This document shows, in pieces, positions 8,286 to 17,637 of a stretch of 54,693 bases of DNA. This stretch comes from Halorubrum alkaliphilum (GTDB lineage Archaea; Halobacteriota; Halobacteria; Halobacteriales; Haloferacaceae). Each line of letters begins with the position of its first letter. The first letter of the stretch is position 1. The translations under genes were made by a program, and so were the position numbers. The stretch spans positions 1-54,693 of the forward strand of contig NZ_JAGGKQ010000019.1 of assembly GCF_017873815.1 (NCBI RefSeq), given 5' to 3'. The notes under the pieces are model-generated. The model saw only the letters and a list, made by a program, of their open reading frames with translations, was not told the origin of the DNA and searched no databases.

Positions 8286-8440
8286 GTAGCCGACGGCCTA
8301 GAGAGCTACTTAAAAACGACGGAGCGTACTGAGCAGATGGACGAGAAGATCGAGTTGATGGACCCGCTCATCGACGAAATCGTGTACGAATTGTACGGGG
8401 TCACTGATGAGGAGGTCGAGATCGTTGGGAAGGCGGTCGG
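8286..8440 (+). pseudogene. Second decayed copy of the type IIG C-terminal tail
   Basis: Translates as VADGLESYLKTTERTEQMDE and on through DEIVYELYGVTDEEVEIVG. It aligns without gaps to the last about 50 residues of the split enzyme (6371-6524). The stop codon is lost and no gene body precedes it. It covers the part of the tail that follows the first remnant, with about ten codons shared, so the two scars could derive from one copy interrupted by the module at 7668-8218 or from two separate copies. Confidence 0.75.
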
Positions 8441-8509
8441 TGAGTACACACGGATCCACACCGCTGACGGATCATGGGACCTATTGTGTTGGTGTTTGAT
8501 AACACTGGC

Positions 8510-10009
8510 ATGGTAACGACGGACGCCGACACGCCGGACGCCTACGAACAGCTACTCGAACGGAACCGACGCCTGACGAACCTGAACTACGCCTCGATGT
8601 ACCTCAACTGGGACCAGCAGGTGACGATGCCCGAGGGCGGGGCACCGGGGCGGGCGCAGCAGCTATCGGCACTGTCGGCGACGACCCACGAACTGCTCGT
8701 CGACGACGACGTCGCCGCATGGCTCGACGCGCTCGCGGACGCCGACCTGACCGACGAACAGGCCGCAAACGTCCGCGAGATCCGGAACCGGTACGAGCGC
8801 GAGGCACCGGTCCCCGCGCACCTCACCGAGGAACTATCCCAAACCGCTGCCGAGAACCAGCAGATATGGCAGGCGGCCAAGGCTGATGACGACTTCGAGT
8901 CGTTCGCCCCCCGGCTGGAGACGATGCGAGACCTCCAGCGGCAGAAGGCCGAGCATATCGACCCCGAAAAGAGCCCGTACACGGTGTTGTACGAGGGGAG
9001 CCACCAGTACGTCCCCATCGAGACGATGGAGGGCATCTTCGAGACGCTTCGGTCGGAGATCCCGCCACTCGTCGCGGAGATCCGCGAGTCGGGACGTGAC
9101 CTCGCCGACCCGTGGGAGGGTCCGTATCCCGACGCGAACCAGGAGGCGCTCTCACAGGCCGCACTCGACTTCCTTGGGTACGATCGGGACCGGGGGCGGA
9201 TGGACACCGCTCCGCATCCGTTCATGGCCGGGAACCAGTTCGACGCCCGCGTCACCACGCGGTTCAAGGAGAGCGACCCGATGGACGCGCTGACTGCTAC
9301 CATCCACGAGCTCGGCCACGCCACCTATCAGCTCGGACTCCGACAAGACGAGTACGGGACGCCATTGGGTGCGGCACGGATGAGCATCCACGAGTCCCAA
9401 TCGCGCTTCTGGGAGAACCATATCGGTCGGACGAAACCGTTCTGGGAGGCGTTCCTGCCGGTGTTCAAAGACCACATCGACGGCCACGGCGACCTCACGG
9501 TACAAGAGGCCTACGAGGCGGCAAACCGCATCTATCCGAACAATCGCATCCGCGTCGAAGCGGACGAACTCACGTATCACATGCACATCATTCTCCGGAG
9601 CGAGATCGGTCGAGGCGTCGTCGAAGGAGATATCGGGGTCGAGGAGATCCCGCAGGTCTGGAACGACAAGATGGACGAGTATCTCGGCGTCCGCCCAGAA
9701 ACCGACAGCGAGGGCTGTCTACAGGACATCCACTGGACCGGCGGATTCGCAGCCTTCCACGGGTACACGCTCGGCAGCGTCGTCGCCGCACAGTTGAACG
9801 ACGCGATCCGCGACGATCTCGATGTCGACGGACTCGTTCGGGAACGGAACTTCGAGCCCATCCACAAGTGGATGACCGAGAACGTCCATCGCCACGGACA
9901 GCGGTACACGACACCTGACCTCATCGAGGAGGCAACCGGGCAAGAGCTCTCCGCCGAACCGTTCGTCGACTACGCCCGCGAGAAGTTCGAAAATCTGTAC
10001 GAACTGTAG
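8510..10009 (+). CDS. M32 family zinc carboxypeptidase
   Basis: Metallocarboxypeptidase of 499 residues that removes C-terminal amino acids from peptides in the cytoplasm. The zinc site HELGH is at about 266-270, and the third ligand region HESQSRFWEN follows at about 294-303. The family features YYTPD-like and IHWTGGFAAFHGYTLG are also present. Length matches the Taq/Pfu carboxypeptidase family (about 500). Start at the ATG before VTTDADTPD; an upstream ATG at 8474 would add 12 non-conserved residues. It marks the return to high-GC chromosomal DNA after the accessory region. Confidence 0.92.
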   Translation: MVTTDADTPDAYEQLLERNRRLTNLNYASMYLNWDQQVTMPEGGAPGRAQQLSALSATTHELLVDDDVAAWLDALADADLTDEQAANVREIRNRYEREAPVPAHLTEELSQTAAENQQIWQAAKADDDFESFAPRLETMRDLQRQKAEHIDPEKSPYTVLYEGSHQYVPIETMEGIFETLRSEIPPLVAEIRESGRDLADPWEGPYPDANQEALSQAALDFLGYDRDRGRMDTAPHPFMAGNQFDARVTTRFKESDPMDALTATIHELGHATYQLGLRQDEYGTPLGAARMSIHESQSRFWENHIGRTKPFWEAFLPVFKDHIDGHGDLTVQEAYEAANRIYPNNRIRVEADELTYHMHIILRSEIGRGVVEGDIGVEEIPQVWNDKMDEYLGVRPETDSEGCLQDIHWTGGFAAFHGYTLGSVVAAQLNDAIRDDLDVDGLVRERNFEPIHKWMTENVHRHGQRYTTPDLIEEATGQELSAEPFVDYAREKFENLYEL

Positions 10010-10062
10010 GGTTTCGTGGTCGTCGGGCCCGTAGTGGCCGCCACCGTGGAAGCCTCTCGACT

Positions 10063-10263
10063 TCAGTCCCGGTTTGCGGCCCACGCGGCGAGAGCGACGA
10101 GTCCACCGTTGAGTACGAGGAACCCGACGACAACGAGACCGAACGCCGGATCGATTCGGCTCGCTCGACGGTACACCACGACGAGAGCCACGCCGACCAC
10201 GAGGGTAACGACTGGGCACGAGGCGTACCGGAGCCGTTCGAACACCGATGACGGGAACGCCAT
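10063..10263 (-). CDS. Small two-helix membrane protein
   Basis: Predicted inner-membrane protein of 66 residues with two hydrophobic helices (about 17-32 and 42-60) separated by a short RRASRIDP loop. Start MAFPSSVFERL is chosen because the longer frame to 10314 adds a polar, non-hydrophobic leader. No family recognised. It lies on the strand opposite the carboxypeptidase and downstream of the bolA-like gene, with 67 bases between. Confidence 0.6.
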   Translation of the reverse strand: MAFPSSVFERLRYASCPVVTLVVGVALVVVYRRASRIDPAFGLVVVGFLVLNGGLVALAAWAANRD

Positions 10264-10330
10264 GTCGAAGTTGCCGGGGGCGACGAGTGAAAATTCTCCG
10301 GACGAACGGATCAAAATGATTGCTCGGCGT

Positions 10331-10651
10331 CTACTCTTCCACCGGAAGGAGTCCGGCCTCGCGGAGGTCGCTGTTGAGGCTCCCGTCGCCGTGTTCGGCG
10401 TACGCCGCCGGCGCGTACGTCTTGATCTCCAGTGCGTGGACCGACTGGGTCATGTGGTCGCCGACCGCGTCGTACACGAGCTGGTGTTGATCGACCAGCG
10501 ACTCGCCCTCGAAGACGGGTGAGACGGCCACGACCGCGAAGTGAGCGTCCTCGTCCTCGTCGTTGTGGATCCGGGGGGCAGTTACCCGCGCGACCGTGTT
10601 CGGAATCTCTGACTCGATCAGCGACTCGACCGTGTGGGTGTCGATGGTCAT
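10331..10651 (-). CDS. BolA family protein
   Basis: BolA-like protein of 106 residues. The diagnostic block FEGESLVDQHQLVYDAVGDH followed by HALEIKTYAP is present; in other organisms such proteins partner monothiol glutaredoxins in iron-sulfur cluster handling or act as regulators. Start MTIDTHTVESLIE fits the family; upstream Met codons at 10660 and 10696 are less likely. About 20 acidic, poorly conserved residues at the C-terminus extend past the BolA fold. The partner glutaredoxin is not in the window. Confidence 0.85.
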   Translation of the reverse strand: MTIDTHTVESLIESEIPNTVARVTAPRIHNDEDEDAHFAVVAVSPVFEGESLVDQHQLVYDAVGDHMTQSVHALEIKTYAPAAYAEHGDGSLNSDLREAGLLPVEE

Positions 10652-10738
10652 ACCGCGCATGGGTCGCGGACGGGCAAAAACGAACCGGGAGCGCATCGAC
10701 CGAACCGGAGCGGATTCGTCGGGGCTCCGTCGTGCGTG

Positions 10739-13198
10739 TTAGTCGCCCGACGGTGTGGGGTCGCCCGCCTCGTCACCACGGTCCGGTTCGTCCGTGTCAT
10801 CCACGACCCCCATCTCGTCTTCATCCGCCGCCTCGTTCGTGACCGGGTCCTCTTCACGGTTCGCCGCGGATCCGCGTCCGACGATCCGCTCCCAAAGCGA
10901 CCGGGTGTCGGGACGCTCACACAGGAGCACCGAGGAGTCGACCTCGTTGACGACGTCGTAGACGAGCGAGCCGCTGACCAGCCGAGAGAGTAGGCCGCGC
11001 TCGGTCGCGCCCATGATGACCATGCTCGACTCGCGGGACCGTTTGGCGATCGCGTTCTCGACGTCGCCCTCGACATCGACGGTGAGCGTCGCGTCACCGA
11101 GTTCTTGTTCCTGGGCCCACTTGCCGAGGAACTCCGTCCCGGCGGCACGATTGTCCGGACCATCGACGACGTACAGGAGCTCTACCTCGGAACCACGGCT
11201 ATCACGGAGGGTCCGAGCGACCTCCGCGGAGAGGTCGGAGTCGGACCCACCCGCGGTCGGCACGAGGAGGTGCTCGGGATCGAACCCGCGGTCCTTCAAC
11301 ACGAGGAAGTCACACGGAAGCTCACGAGTGAGTTCGTCGAGACCGCGTGAGACGGTCCCGGACGACCAGAACGGCTGGTTCGCCCATCCCATCACAACCA
11401 GGTCCGCGTCCCCGGTTTCTGCCGAATCGAAGATCTCCTCGAACGACTGGTGGGAGATGACAGTCCGGGTCTCGACGTCGACCCCGAACGTCTCGGCGCT
11501 TTCACGAGCGGAGTCAAGTAAGCGCTGTGACTCTGCGTCGATCCGTTCGACGTGCTCTGCGCCCGCGTACAACGGAGTTTGGTCGGGGACGCTGACGATG
11601 TGGACCGCCTCGACGACCCCGTCGTTCGCCTTCGCCATGATCGAGGCCAGCTCGATCAGTTCGCTTTCGGTTCGCGGGTTCGCGAGCGGGACCATCACCC
11701 GGTAGCTCGTCTGGTCGGGCTGGACCGACTCCGCGGCCGAGACTGCGGAGTCGGGCATGTCGTCGGCCCGGTCGAGAACGTACTGGCCGAGGTATCCTTG
11801 ATGAGTCGTTTCTCGCCGGGCGTACAGGAAGTACCAGAGCATCGCGGCGATGACAAACGCCGCCGACAGTCCGATTTCGATGGGGCTCATGAACGCGATC
11901 AGCCCGAGTGATAACACCATTCCGGCGATCGGCGTGATGGGATACAACGGAACCCGGAACTCCGGATCGTACTCGGGGACGTCGGCCTCACGGAACACGA
12001 TCAGCGCCGCGTTCATCAGGGCGTACACGATCAGGTGCAACACCGATGCCGCCTGCGCGAGGACCTCGACGCTCTGACCGAGCAGAACGATGAACACGAC
12101 TATCATCGCACCGGTGAGGAAGATGGACCGGTACGGCGTCGAGAAGCGCGGATGGATCTCGTTGAGCCAGTTGGTGACGATCTTATCACGACCCATCGCG
12201 AAGTTGATCCGGGCCGACGAGAGGATCGATGCGTTCGCCGAGGAGGCGGTCGCGAGCAGCGCGCCGAGCGTCATCACCGTTGCTGCCGCGGCCGCGAAGC
12301 CGCTTATGCCGAACAGTTGGTCCGGGAAGGCGAGCTCCGCCGCCTGTGCGACGGGCGCGTCCGTGTCGAGGACGTCCCACGGAACGATCCCGAGCATGAT
12401 CGTTACGAGGACGCCGTAAATGACGGTCACGATGGCGACGGATCCGATGATCGCGATCGGAAGGTTCCGACCGGGGTTCTCGAGCTCCTCCGCGACAGTC
12501 GCGATCTTCGCGTATCCCAGGAAGGAGACGAACACGAGCGCCGTCGCGGGGAGGATCGCGCCGTATCCCTCTTCGGTTGGTGCCCAGCCGTCGGTGGTTA
12601 GGGTTCCGTAGTCGAACGAGAACCATCCGGCAAGCGCAAACACACCGAGAATAACGAGCAACAGCGTGACGATAACCGTCTGAATACCTCCGGTCTCCTT
12701 CGCTCCGATGTAATTAACGCCGATGAACACGATCCCGGCGAACAGCGCACCGATCTGGATCTGTGTAATCGTGAATACGCCGAGATCGAACGAGGGGATC
12801 AACGCGAGCGTCCCGAGTACTGGCAGAACGAACGTGGTGTCGCCGAGCAGCGTCACGAGATACTGGCCGAAGCCGATGGAGTAGAACGCGGACGCGAACG
12901 CTAACCCGAGCCAGTCGCCGAGACCCGCAATCGAACCGAACATCGGGCCGAGCGCGCGGTTGACGTAGTAGTACCCACCACCCGCCTTCGGCATCGCTGT
13001 TCCGAGTTCGGAGACCGATAGTGCGTTCACCATCGCCACCCCGCCCCCGATGAGAAACGAGACGACGACGACCGGTCCAGCCTCGTTCGCGGCCACTCCT
13101 GGGAGAACGAAGATACCCGCCCCGATCATCGTCCCGATACCGATTGTCATCGCGGAGATCAACCCGAGGCTTTTAGCGAGCTCCTCGTCGTCGCTCAC
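10739..13198 (-). CDS. APC amino-acid permease with two C-terminal universal stress domains
   Basis: Membrane transporter of 819 residues. The N-terminal about 450 residues form a 12-helix APC permease beginning with the conserved GTMIGAGIFVLPG motif, predicted to import amino acids. About 500-640 and 645-790 are two UspA-like nucleotide-binding domains; the second keeps the G-x2-G-x9-GS(L) signature in GATERGLLSRLVSGS, while the first is degenerate. Start codon is GTG and overlaps the stop of a 15-codon leader ORF (13195-13242). The tail is acidic and disordered. Such permease-Usp fusions are frequent in haloarchaea and are thought to tie transport to ATP status, which is inference here. Confidence 0.92.
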   Translation of the reverse strand: MSDDEELAKSLGLISAMTIGIGTMIGAGIFVLPGVAANEAGPVVVVSFLIGGGVAMVNALSVSELGTAMPKAGGGYYYVNRALGPMFGSIAGLGDWLGLAFASAFYSIGFGQYLVTLLGDTTFVLPVLGTLALIPSFDLGVFTITQIQIGALFAGIVFIGVNYIGAKETGGIQTVIVTLLLVILGVFALAGWFSFDYGTLTTDGWAPTEEGYGAILPATALVFVSFLGYAKIATVAEELENPGRNLPIAIIGSVAIVTVIYGVLVTIMLGIVPWDVLDTDAPVAQAAELAFPDQLFGISGFAAAAATVMTLGALLATASSANASILSSARINFAMGRDKIVTNWLNEIHPRFSTPYRSIFLTGAMIVVFIVLLGQSVEVLAQAASVLHLIVYALMNAALIVFREADVPEYDPEFRVPLYPITPIAGMVLSLGLIAFMSPIEIGLSAAFVIAAMLWYFLYARRETTHQGYLGQYVLDRADDMPDSAVSAAESVQPDQTSYRVMVPLANPRTESELIELASIMAKANDGVVEAVHIVSVPDQTPLYAGAEHVERIDAESQRLLDSARESAETFGVDVETRTVISHQSFEEIFDSAETGDADLVVMGWANQPFWSSGTVSRGLDELTRELPCDFLVLKDRGFDPEHLLVPTAGGSDSDLSAEVARTLRDSRGSEVELLYVVDGPDNRAAGTEFLGKWAQEQELGDATLTVDVEGDVENAIAKRSRESSMVIMGATERGLLSRLVSGSLVYDVVNEVDSSVLLCERPDTRSLWERIVGRGSAANREEDPVTNEAADEDEMGVVDDTDEPDRGDEAGDPTPSGD

Positions 13199-13242
13199 GG
13201 GTAGCCACCCCTGCCGGTGTTGCGATCGGTCTCGGTTGACAT
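13195..13242 (-). CDS. Candidate 15-residue leader peptide of the permease
   Basis: ATG-initiated ORF coding for MSTETDRNTGRGGYP, ending in a TGA that overlaps the GTG start of the permease (GTGA). Its ATG lies at the distance from the TATA box (13264-13270) expected for a leaderless start, so ribosomes would begin here and reach the permease by re-initiation. An alternative is that these codons are a frameshifted permease N-terminus. Confidence 0.45.
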   Translation of the reverse strand: MSTETDRNTGRGGYP

Positions 13243-13263
13243 GGGCGTGTGTCTCTACGGGTC

Positions 13264-13270
13264 TTATTTA
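13264..13270 (-). promoter_or_regulatory. TATA box of the permease gene
   Basis: The minus strand reads taaataa within gttaaataagac, centred about 26 bases before the leader ORF's ATG at 13242, which fits an archaeal TATA element for a leaderless transcript. Confidence 0.5.
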
Positions 13271-13435
13271 ACGTCACCGACCTGCCTGTCGTGTTCTGCG
13301 TACCTTCCTGATCGATACGATATATAATCGAATTATAATCGATCGAGTGTCCAATTCTACCGTACAGCGGGCGGAACGCCGCTGTCGGCTCACTAGTCAT
13401 CGGTGCGTCGACGCGTCCTGTGAGTCGTCGGACTG

Positions 13436-14074
13436 TCACTCCGGCGCGCCGTCGACGATGGCGACCCCGGACGACGCGCCGATCCGCTCCGCGCCCGCCT
13501 CGAACATGGCGAGTGCCTCCTCGTAGGATCCGACTCCGCCGGACGCCTTGACGGGCAAGTACTCACTCATCAGTTCGACGTCGGGGATCGTCGCCCCGCC
13601 GTCCGCGAACCCCGTTGAAGTCTTCACCATGTCGGCGTCGGCGTCGACCGCAGCCTCACAGGCACGGTGTTTCTCGGCGTCAGTCAACAGCGCGGTCTCG
13701 ATGATGACTTTCACCGGGATCGGGACCGCGGCGACGACCTCGCTGATCTCGGCTGCGACCGCGTCGTCCTCGCCCGCCTTCAGCCGGCCGACGTTGATCA
13801 CGAGGTCGAGCTCGTCGGCCCCGGCGTCCCACGCGTCGACCGCCTCCTCGCGTTTCGTCGCCATCGAGGACTGGCCGTGCGGGAACCCGACGACCGTTGC
13901 GACCGTGTCGGGGGCGTCGTCGAACGCGGCCGCTTCCGAGACGTAACACGGCGGGATACAGGCGTTCATTCCGTGATCAGCCGCCTCTTCGAGGACGGTT
14001 TCCACGTCGCTCCACGTCGTCGTCGGGCCGAGAACGGTGTGGTCGATGCGTGCGGCGACCTGATCGCGATCCAT
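13436..14074 (-). CDS. deoC: Deoxyribose-phosphate aldolase
   Basis: Class I aldolase of 212 residues that cleaves 2-deoxyribose 5-phosphate to acetaldehyde and glyceraldehyde 3-phosphate, in deoxynucleoside salvage. RIDHTVLGP at the start, the [10 protein letters not shown] block, [10 protein letters not shown], and the Schiff-base lysine in DMVKTSTGF are all present, and the [11 protein letters not shown] phosphate-binding loop is near the end. Length matches archaeal DeoC (about 210). Start [11 protein letters not shown] gives the conserved N-terminus; an upstream frame adds 28 low-quality residues. Confidence 0.93.
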   Translation of the reverse strand: MDRDQVAARIDHTVLGPTTTWSDVETVLEEAADHGMNACIPPCYVSEAAAFDDAPDTVATVVGFPHGQSSMATKREEAVDAWDAGADELDLVINVGRLKAGEDDAVAAEISEVVAAVPIPVKVIIETALLTDAEKHRACEAAVDADADMVKTSTGFADGGATIPDVELMSEYLPVKASGGVGSYEEALAMFEAGAERIGASSGVAIVDGAPE

Positions 14075-14154
14075 GTTCGAGGACTTGCGGCCCGACGACA
14101 AAGGCCTGCTGGGTCGAGCTGATCCCGCCGAACGAGGAGACATCAACCACGGCG

Positions 14155-15075
14155 TCACGACACGACGCCCTTCCGCCGGAGCTCCTCGCGGATCGCCGAC
14201 CGCTTGACGACGGCGAAGCCGGCACAGATCAGGAGGAACCCGACGACGGTCGTCTCAGTGATCCCCTCGTTCAGGACGATCCAGCCGGACAACGCCGCGA
14301 ACACGGGGGCGACGTACGAGACGAGGTTGATCTCGATCGGCCCGAGCCGATCGAGCAGCTCGAAGTAGATCAGAAATCCGATCCCGCTGGCGACGATCGC
14401 GAGGTAGGCCAACGCGAGGACCGCCTCCGTCGTCCAGACGATGTCGGCGGCGGACTCGCCGAGCGCGACGGCGGCGAGGTGGGTGAGACCGGCCCCAAAC
14501 AGCATCGACCACGCCTCCATCGTCTCGATCTCCATCCCCGAGTCGAGCGCGCGCGTGAGCACGGAGCCGAGCGCGAACGCCGCGGCCGCGAGGAACACGA
14601 GGAACTTCGCTCCGGTCCCCCCGCCGGTCAGGTTCGAGGGATCGGGCGCGGCCAACACGACCGCCCCGAGAAGGCCGATCAGGAGCCCGATCACGCCGAC
14701 GACGGTCAGTCGTTCGGAGGGGAGAAACGCCCGCGCGAACACCGTCGTCAACACCGGCGAGAGGCTGACGATGACCGCGGCGACCGCGCTCGTCACCGCC
14801 GGGTCGCTCTCTCCGAGGAATAAGAATGCGTGGTACGCGGCGATTATCAGCACCGCGCCGACGACCACGACCGACCACTCGTCCCGTCCGCGGGGGATCG
14901 GATCGTCGGCGGCGTAGAACGCGTACGCCAGCATCACGACGCCGGCGACGTCGAAGCGGAGCGCCGCGAACAGGACGGGTGGGAAGTACGCCAGCCCGGC
15001 GTTTATCGCCATGAACGCGGATCCCCAGATCGCGGCGAGCGCGAGAAACGCCCCGACGGTTCGATACCTGCTCAC
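14155..15075 (-). CDS. EamA/DMT family transporter
   Basis: Ten-helix exporter of about 306 residues with two EamA repeats (about 1-135 and 150-290). Typical signatures are [15 protein letters not shown] in helix 1 and [14 protein letters not shown] before the repeat boundary. Substrate unknown; relatives export metabolites or amino acids. Start taken at the GTG before SRYRTVGAF, since this gives the usual short cytosolic N-terminus; an ATG nine codons earlier (15102) is possible. It lies 80 bases from deoC on the same strand, so they may be co-transcribed. Confidence 0.87.
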   Translation of the reverse strand: MSRYRTVGAFLALAAIWGSAFMAINAGLAYFPPVLFAALRFDVAGVVMLAYAFYAADDPIPRGRDEWSVVVVGAVLIIAAYHAFLFLGESDPAVTSAVAAVIVSLSPVLTTVFARAFLPSERLTVVGVIGLLIGLLGAVVLAAPDPSNLTGGGTGAKFLVFLAAAAFALGSVLTRALDSGMEIETMEAWSMLFGAGLTHLAAVALGESAADIVWTTEAVLALAYLAIVASGIGFLIYFELLDRLGPIEINLVSYVAPVFAALSGWIVLNEGITETTVVGFLLICAGFAVVKRSAIREELRRKGVVS

Positions 15076-15129
15076 GTCACACCTGAACTGCCTGCGGGAC
15101 AAAAGGTTCCGGAAGCGGCGGGAACCGCC

Positions 15130-15882
15130 TCAGCGGATCCGGAAGGCGTCACCGTCGCGGGAGACGACGCCGACGTCGGAGAGCCGACGGAGCGCGTCGG
15201 TGACGGCGTCCTCGTGGCTCCCGACCTCCTCGGCGACCGACTCGGGAGTGCCGTCCGTCTCAGTGAGCGCGGCGAGGATCGCAGCGTAAAAACGGCTGTC
15301 GGCCTCGGTTCCGAGTCGTTCGTCGATCTCGGCGAGCGCGTCCTCGACGCGACCGTGGACCCATCGCTGCGCCAACGACAGCTCCCGGTCGATCTCCTGA
15401 AGCCGTCCGTACTCGGCCGCGATCTCGGCGATCTCGCTCGGCTCGTCGCCACCGTCAGCACCGTTCCGGTGGTCGTTTTGAGCATCGGTGCCCGCTCCGT
15501 CCGTCGTCGCGCCGTCCGCGTTCGCCCTCGTCTTGTCCTCATCCGGAGCCCCGACATCGAGCGAGAGATGGGGACACCGTCCGGACATGTCGAGGCTGCT
15601 CCGGGCCGGATACGCGCTCTTCGCGCCGAATCCGTACGGCGAGACGCTCACTTCCAGCCGGAGACTTCGGGTGATCCGGAAGTACTTGCGTCGCTGGTCG
15701 TCCGTCGTCGACTCGATGAGGCCCGCGTCCTCCAGCTTCCGGAGGTGGTCGATGACCGCCTTCGGACTCACCCCGAGATACTCCGAGATCTCCGTGACGT
15801 AGCAGGGTTTCCGTGCGAGAAGCCGGAGGATGCGTCGCCGGTTCTCGTTGCCGAGGAGATCGAGCAGTACCGCGGAGTCCAT
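15130..15882 (-). CDS. ArsR-type winged-helix transcription regulator
   Basis: DNA-binding protein of 250 residues. The N-terminal about 75 residues are a winged helix (LLGNENRRRILRLLARKPCYVTEISEYLGVSPKAVIDHLRKLE), in which the SPKAVIDHLRKLE helix should read DNA. A middle linker is Ala/Asp-rich, and the C-terminal about 110 residues contain a helical segment and a second, weaker wHTH-like region (VAEEVGSHEDAVTDALRRLSDVG). A TATA-like ataaaac at 15906-15912 sits about 26 bases before the start, suggesting a leaderless message. Target genes unknown. Confidence 0.88.
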   Translation of the reverse strand: MDSAVLLDLLGNENRRRILRLLARKPCYVTEISEYLGVSPKAVIDHLRKLEDAGLIESTTDDQRRKYFRITRSLRLEVSVSPYGFGAKSAYPARSSLDMSGRCPHLSLDVGAPDEDKTRANADGATTDGAGTDAQNDHRNGADGGDEPSEIAEIAAEYGRLQEIDRELSLAQRWVHGRVEDALAEIDERLGTEADSRFYAAILAALTETDGTPESVAEEVGSHEDAVTDALRRLSDVGVVSRDGDAFRIR

Positions 15883-15996
15883 TAACGTGTGGTTAGCGTC
15901 CGAAGAATAAAACGTTGACTTCCCGTTCCCGATCGATCCCGTAGAGGGTTCGCGCGGGAACGAAGGCTAATTACGCCGCGGCGGGGTGATACCGGT

Positions 15997-17574
15997 ATGC
16001 GAACTGCACTTGTTGTCCTCGACGGCTGGGGGCTCGGTCCCGACTCGCCGTACCGGACGGACGACCTCGCGGACGAGTCGGGCGTCCCGACCGAGGGCGG
16101 ACGCGACGCGGTCTCGGCGGCGGACACGCCGACGTTCGACGGCGCGGTCGACCGCGGCGCGTACGGCTCGCTCGTCGTCCACGGCCGGCGCGTCGGTCTC
16201 CCGGACGGACAGATGGGGAACTCCGAGGTCGGTCACCTGAACATCGGTGCGGGCCGGGTCGTCAAGCAGGCGTACACCCGGATCACCGACTCGCTCGCGG
16301 CGGGGACATTCGCCGACAACGACGCCCTCGCGTCGGCGTTCGACCGTGTCGCGGAGACGGGCGGACGCGTTCACTTCATGGGGCTCGTCTCCGACGGGGG
16401 CGTCCACTCGCACGTCTCGCATCTGGAGGCGCTGATCGACGCCGCGGCCGCGGCGGGCGTCCCGGCGACGACCCACGCGTTCACCGACGGGCGGGACACG
16501 GCACCCGAGATCGCCGACGAGTTCCTCGCGAGGGTCGCCGACCACGCCGCCGAGCGCGGGACCGGCGAGGTCGCGACCGTGGTCGGCCGGTATCTGGCGA
16601 TGGACCGCGACGAGAACTGGGACCGAACGCGACGCGCGTACGACGCGATCGTGAACCGGGAAGCCGACCGCGAGGTCGACTCCGCCGTCGAAGCCGCACG
16701 CGACGCGCACGCCCGCGGCGAGACCGACGAGTTCATCGAACCGACCCTGGTGCCCACCGGAGACGACACTCACGGCGTCGCGGACGGCGACGCGGTGATC
16801 TTCTTCAACTTCCGGGCCGACCGCGCTCGACAGCTGGTGCGACTGCTCACGGACACGCGCCCGGAGTGGGAGTTCGGGGTCGATCAGCCCGACATCGAGC
16901 TGGTGACGATGACGGAGTACGACGAGACGTTCACGTTCCCCGTGGCGTTCCCGCCGGAGATCCCGGAGAACACGCTGGGAGAGGTCGTCTCCGAGGACGA
17001 GGGGACCCAGCTCCGGATCGCCGAGTCCGAGAAGTATCCGCACGTCACGTACTTCCTCAACGGCGGCCGCGAGGTGGAGTTCCCCGGCGAGCAGCGATCC
17101 ATCGTGAAGAGCCCGGACGTACCCACCTACGACCTCCAGCCGGAGATGTCCGCGCCGGAACTCACCGACGAGGCGATCCGCGTCATCGAGGACGACGACC
17201 CGGATCTGGTCGTGTTGAACTACGCGAACCCGGACATGGTCGGCCACACCGGCGACTTCGACGCGGCGGTCGAGGCGGTCGAGGCGGTCGACGCCGAGCT
17301 CTCGCGACTCCTCGACGCGGTCGCGGACGCGGGCGGGCACGCCGTGGTCACCGCCGACCACGGCAACGCCGACGACATGGGCACGGAAGCGGACCCCCAC
17401 ACCGCACACACGTTCAACCCGGTCCCGTTCGTTTACCTGACACCCGACGGCGACGACGGGGACCGAACCGTCCGGTCCGGCGGCTCGCTGTGTGACGTCG
17501 CCCCGACGCTGCTCGACCTGCTGGAGCTCGATCGACCCGTCGAGATGACCGGCGAGAGTCTCTTACAACGATAA
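15997..17574 (+). CDS. gpmI: 2,3-bisphosphoglycerate-independent phosphoglycerate mutase
   Basis: Cytoplasmic enzyme of 525 residues interconverting 3- and 2-phosphoglycerate in glycolysis and gluconeogenesis. It belongs to the alkaline phosphatase superfamily. The N-terminal metal site LDGWGLG, the phosphoserine S76 in MGNSEVGHLNIGAGR, and the C-terminal metal ligands in NYANPDMVGHTG and TADHGNADDM are all visible. Length matches bacterial-type GpmI (about 510), rather than the shorter archaeal ApgM type. A taat-rich box about 28 bases upstream supports the ATG at 15997. Confidence 0.96.
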   Translation: MRTALVVLDGWGLGPDSPYRTDDLADESGVPTEGGRDAVSAADTPTFDGAVDRGAYGSLVVHGRRVGLPDGQMGNSEVGHLNIGAGRVVKQAYTRITDSLAAGTFADNDALASAFDRVAETGGRVHFMGLVSDGGVHSHVSHLEALIDAAAAAGVPATTHAFTDGRDTAPEIADEFLARVADHAAERGTGEVATVVGRYLAMDRDENWDRTRRAYDAIVNREADREVDSAVEAARDAHARGETDEFIEPTLVPTGDDTHGVADGDAVIFFNFRADRARQLVRLLTDTRPEWEFGVDQPDIELVTMTEYDETFTFPVAFPPEIPENTLGEVVSEDEGTQLRIAESEKYPHVTYFLNGGREVEFPGEQRSIVKSPDVPTYDLQPEMSAPELTDEAIRVIEDDDPDLVVLNYANPDMVGHTGDFDAAVEAVEAVDAELSRLLDAVADAGGHAVVTADHGNADDMGTEADPHTAHTFNPVPFVYLTPDGDDGDRTVRSGGSLCDVAPTLLDLLELDRPVEMTGESLLQR

Positions 17575-17637
17575 ACTTCGGGTTGATTTCTCCCGGTTCC
17601 ACGCCCTTTTAAGCCGGTCAGGGATCTGTGCGGATCC

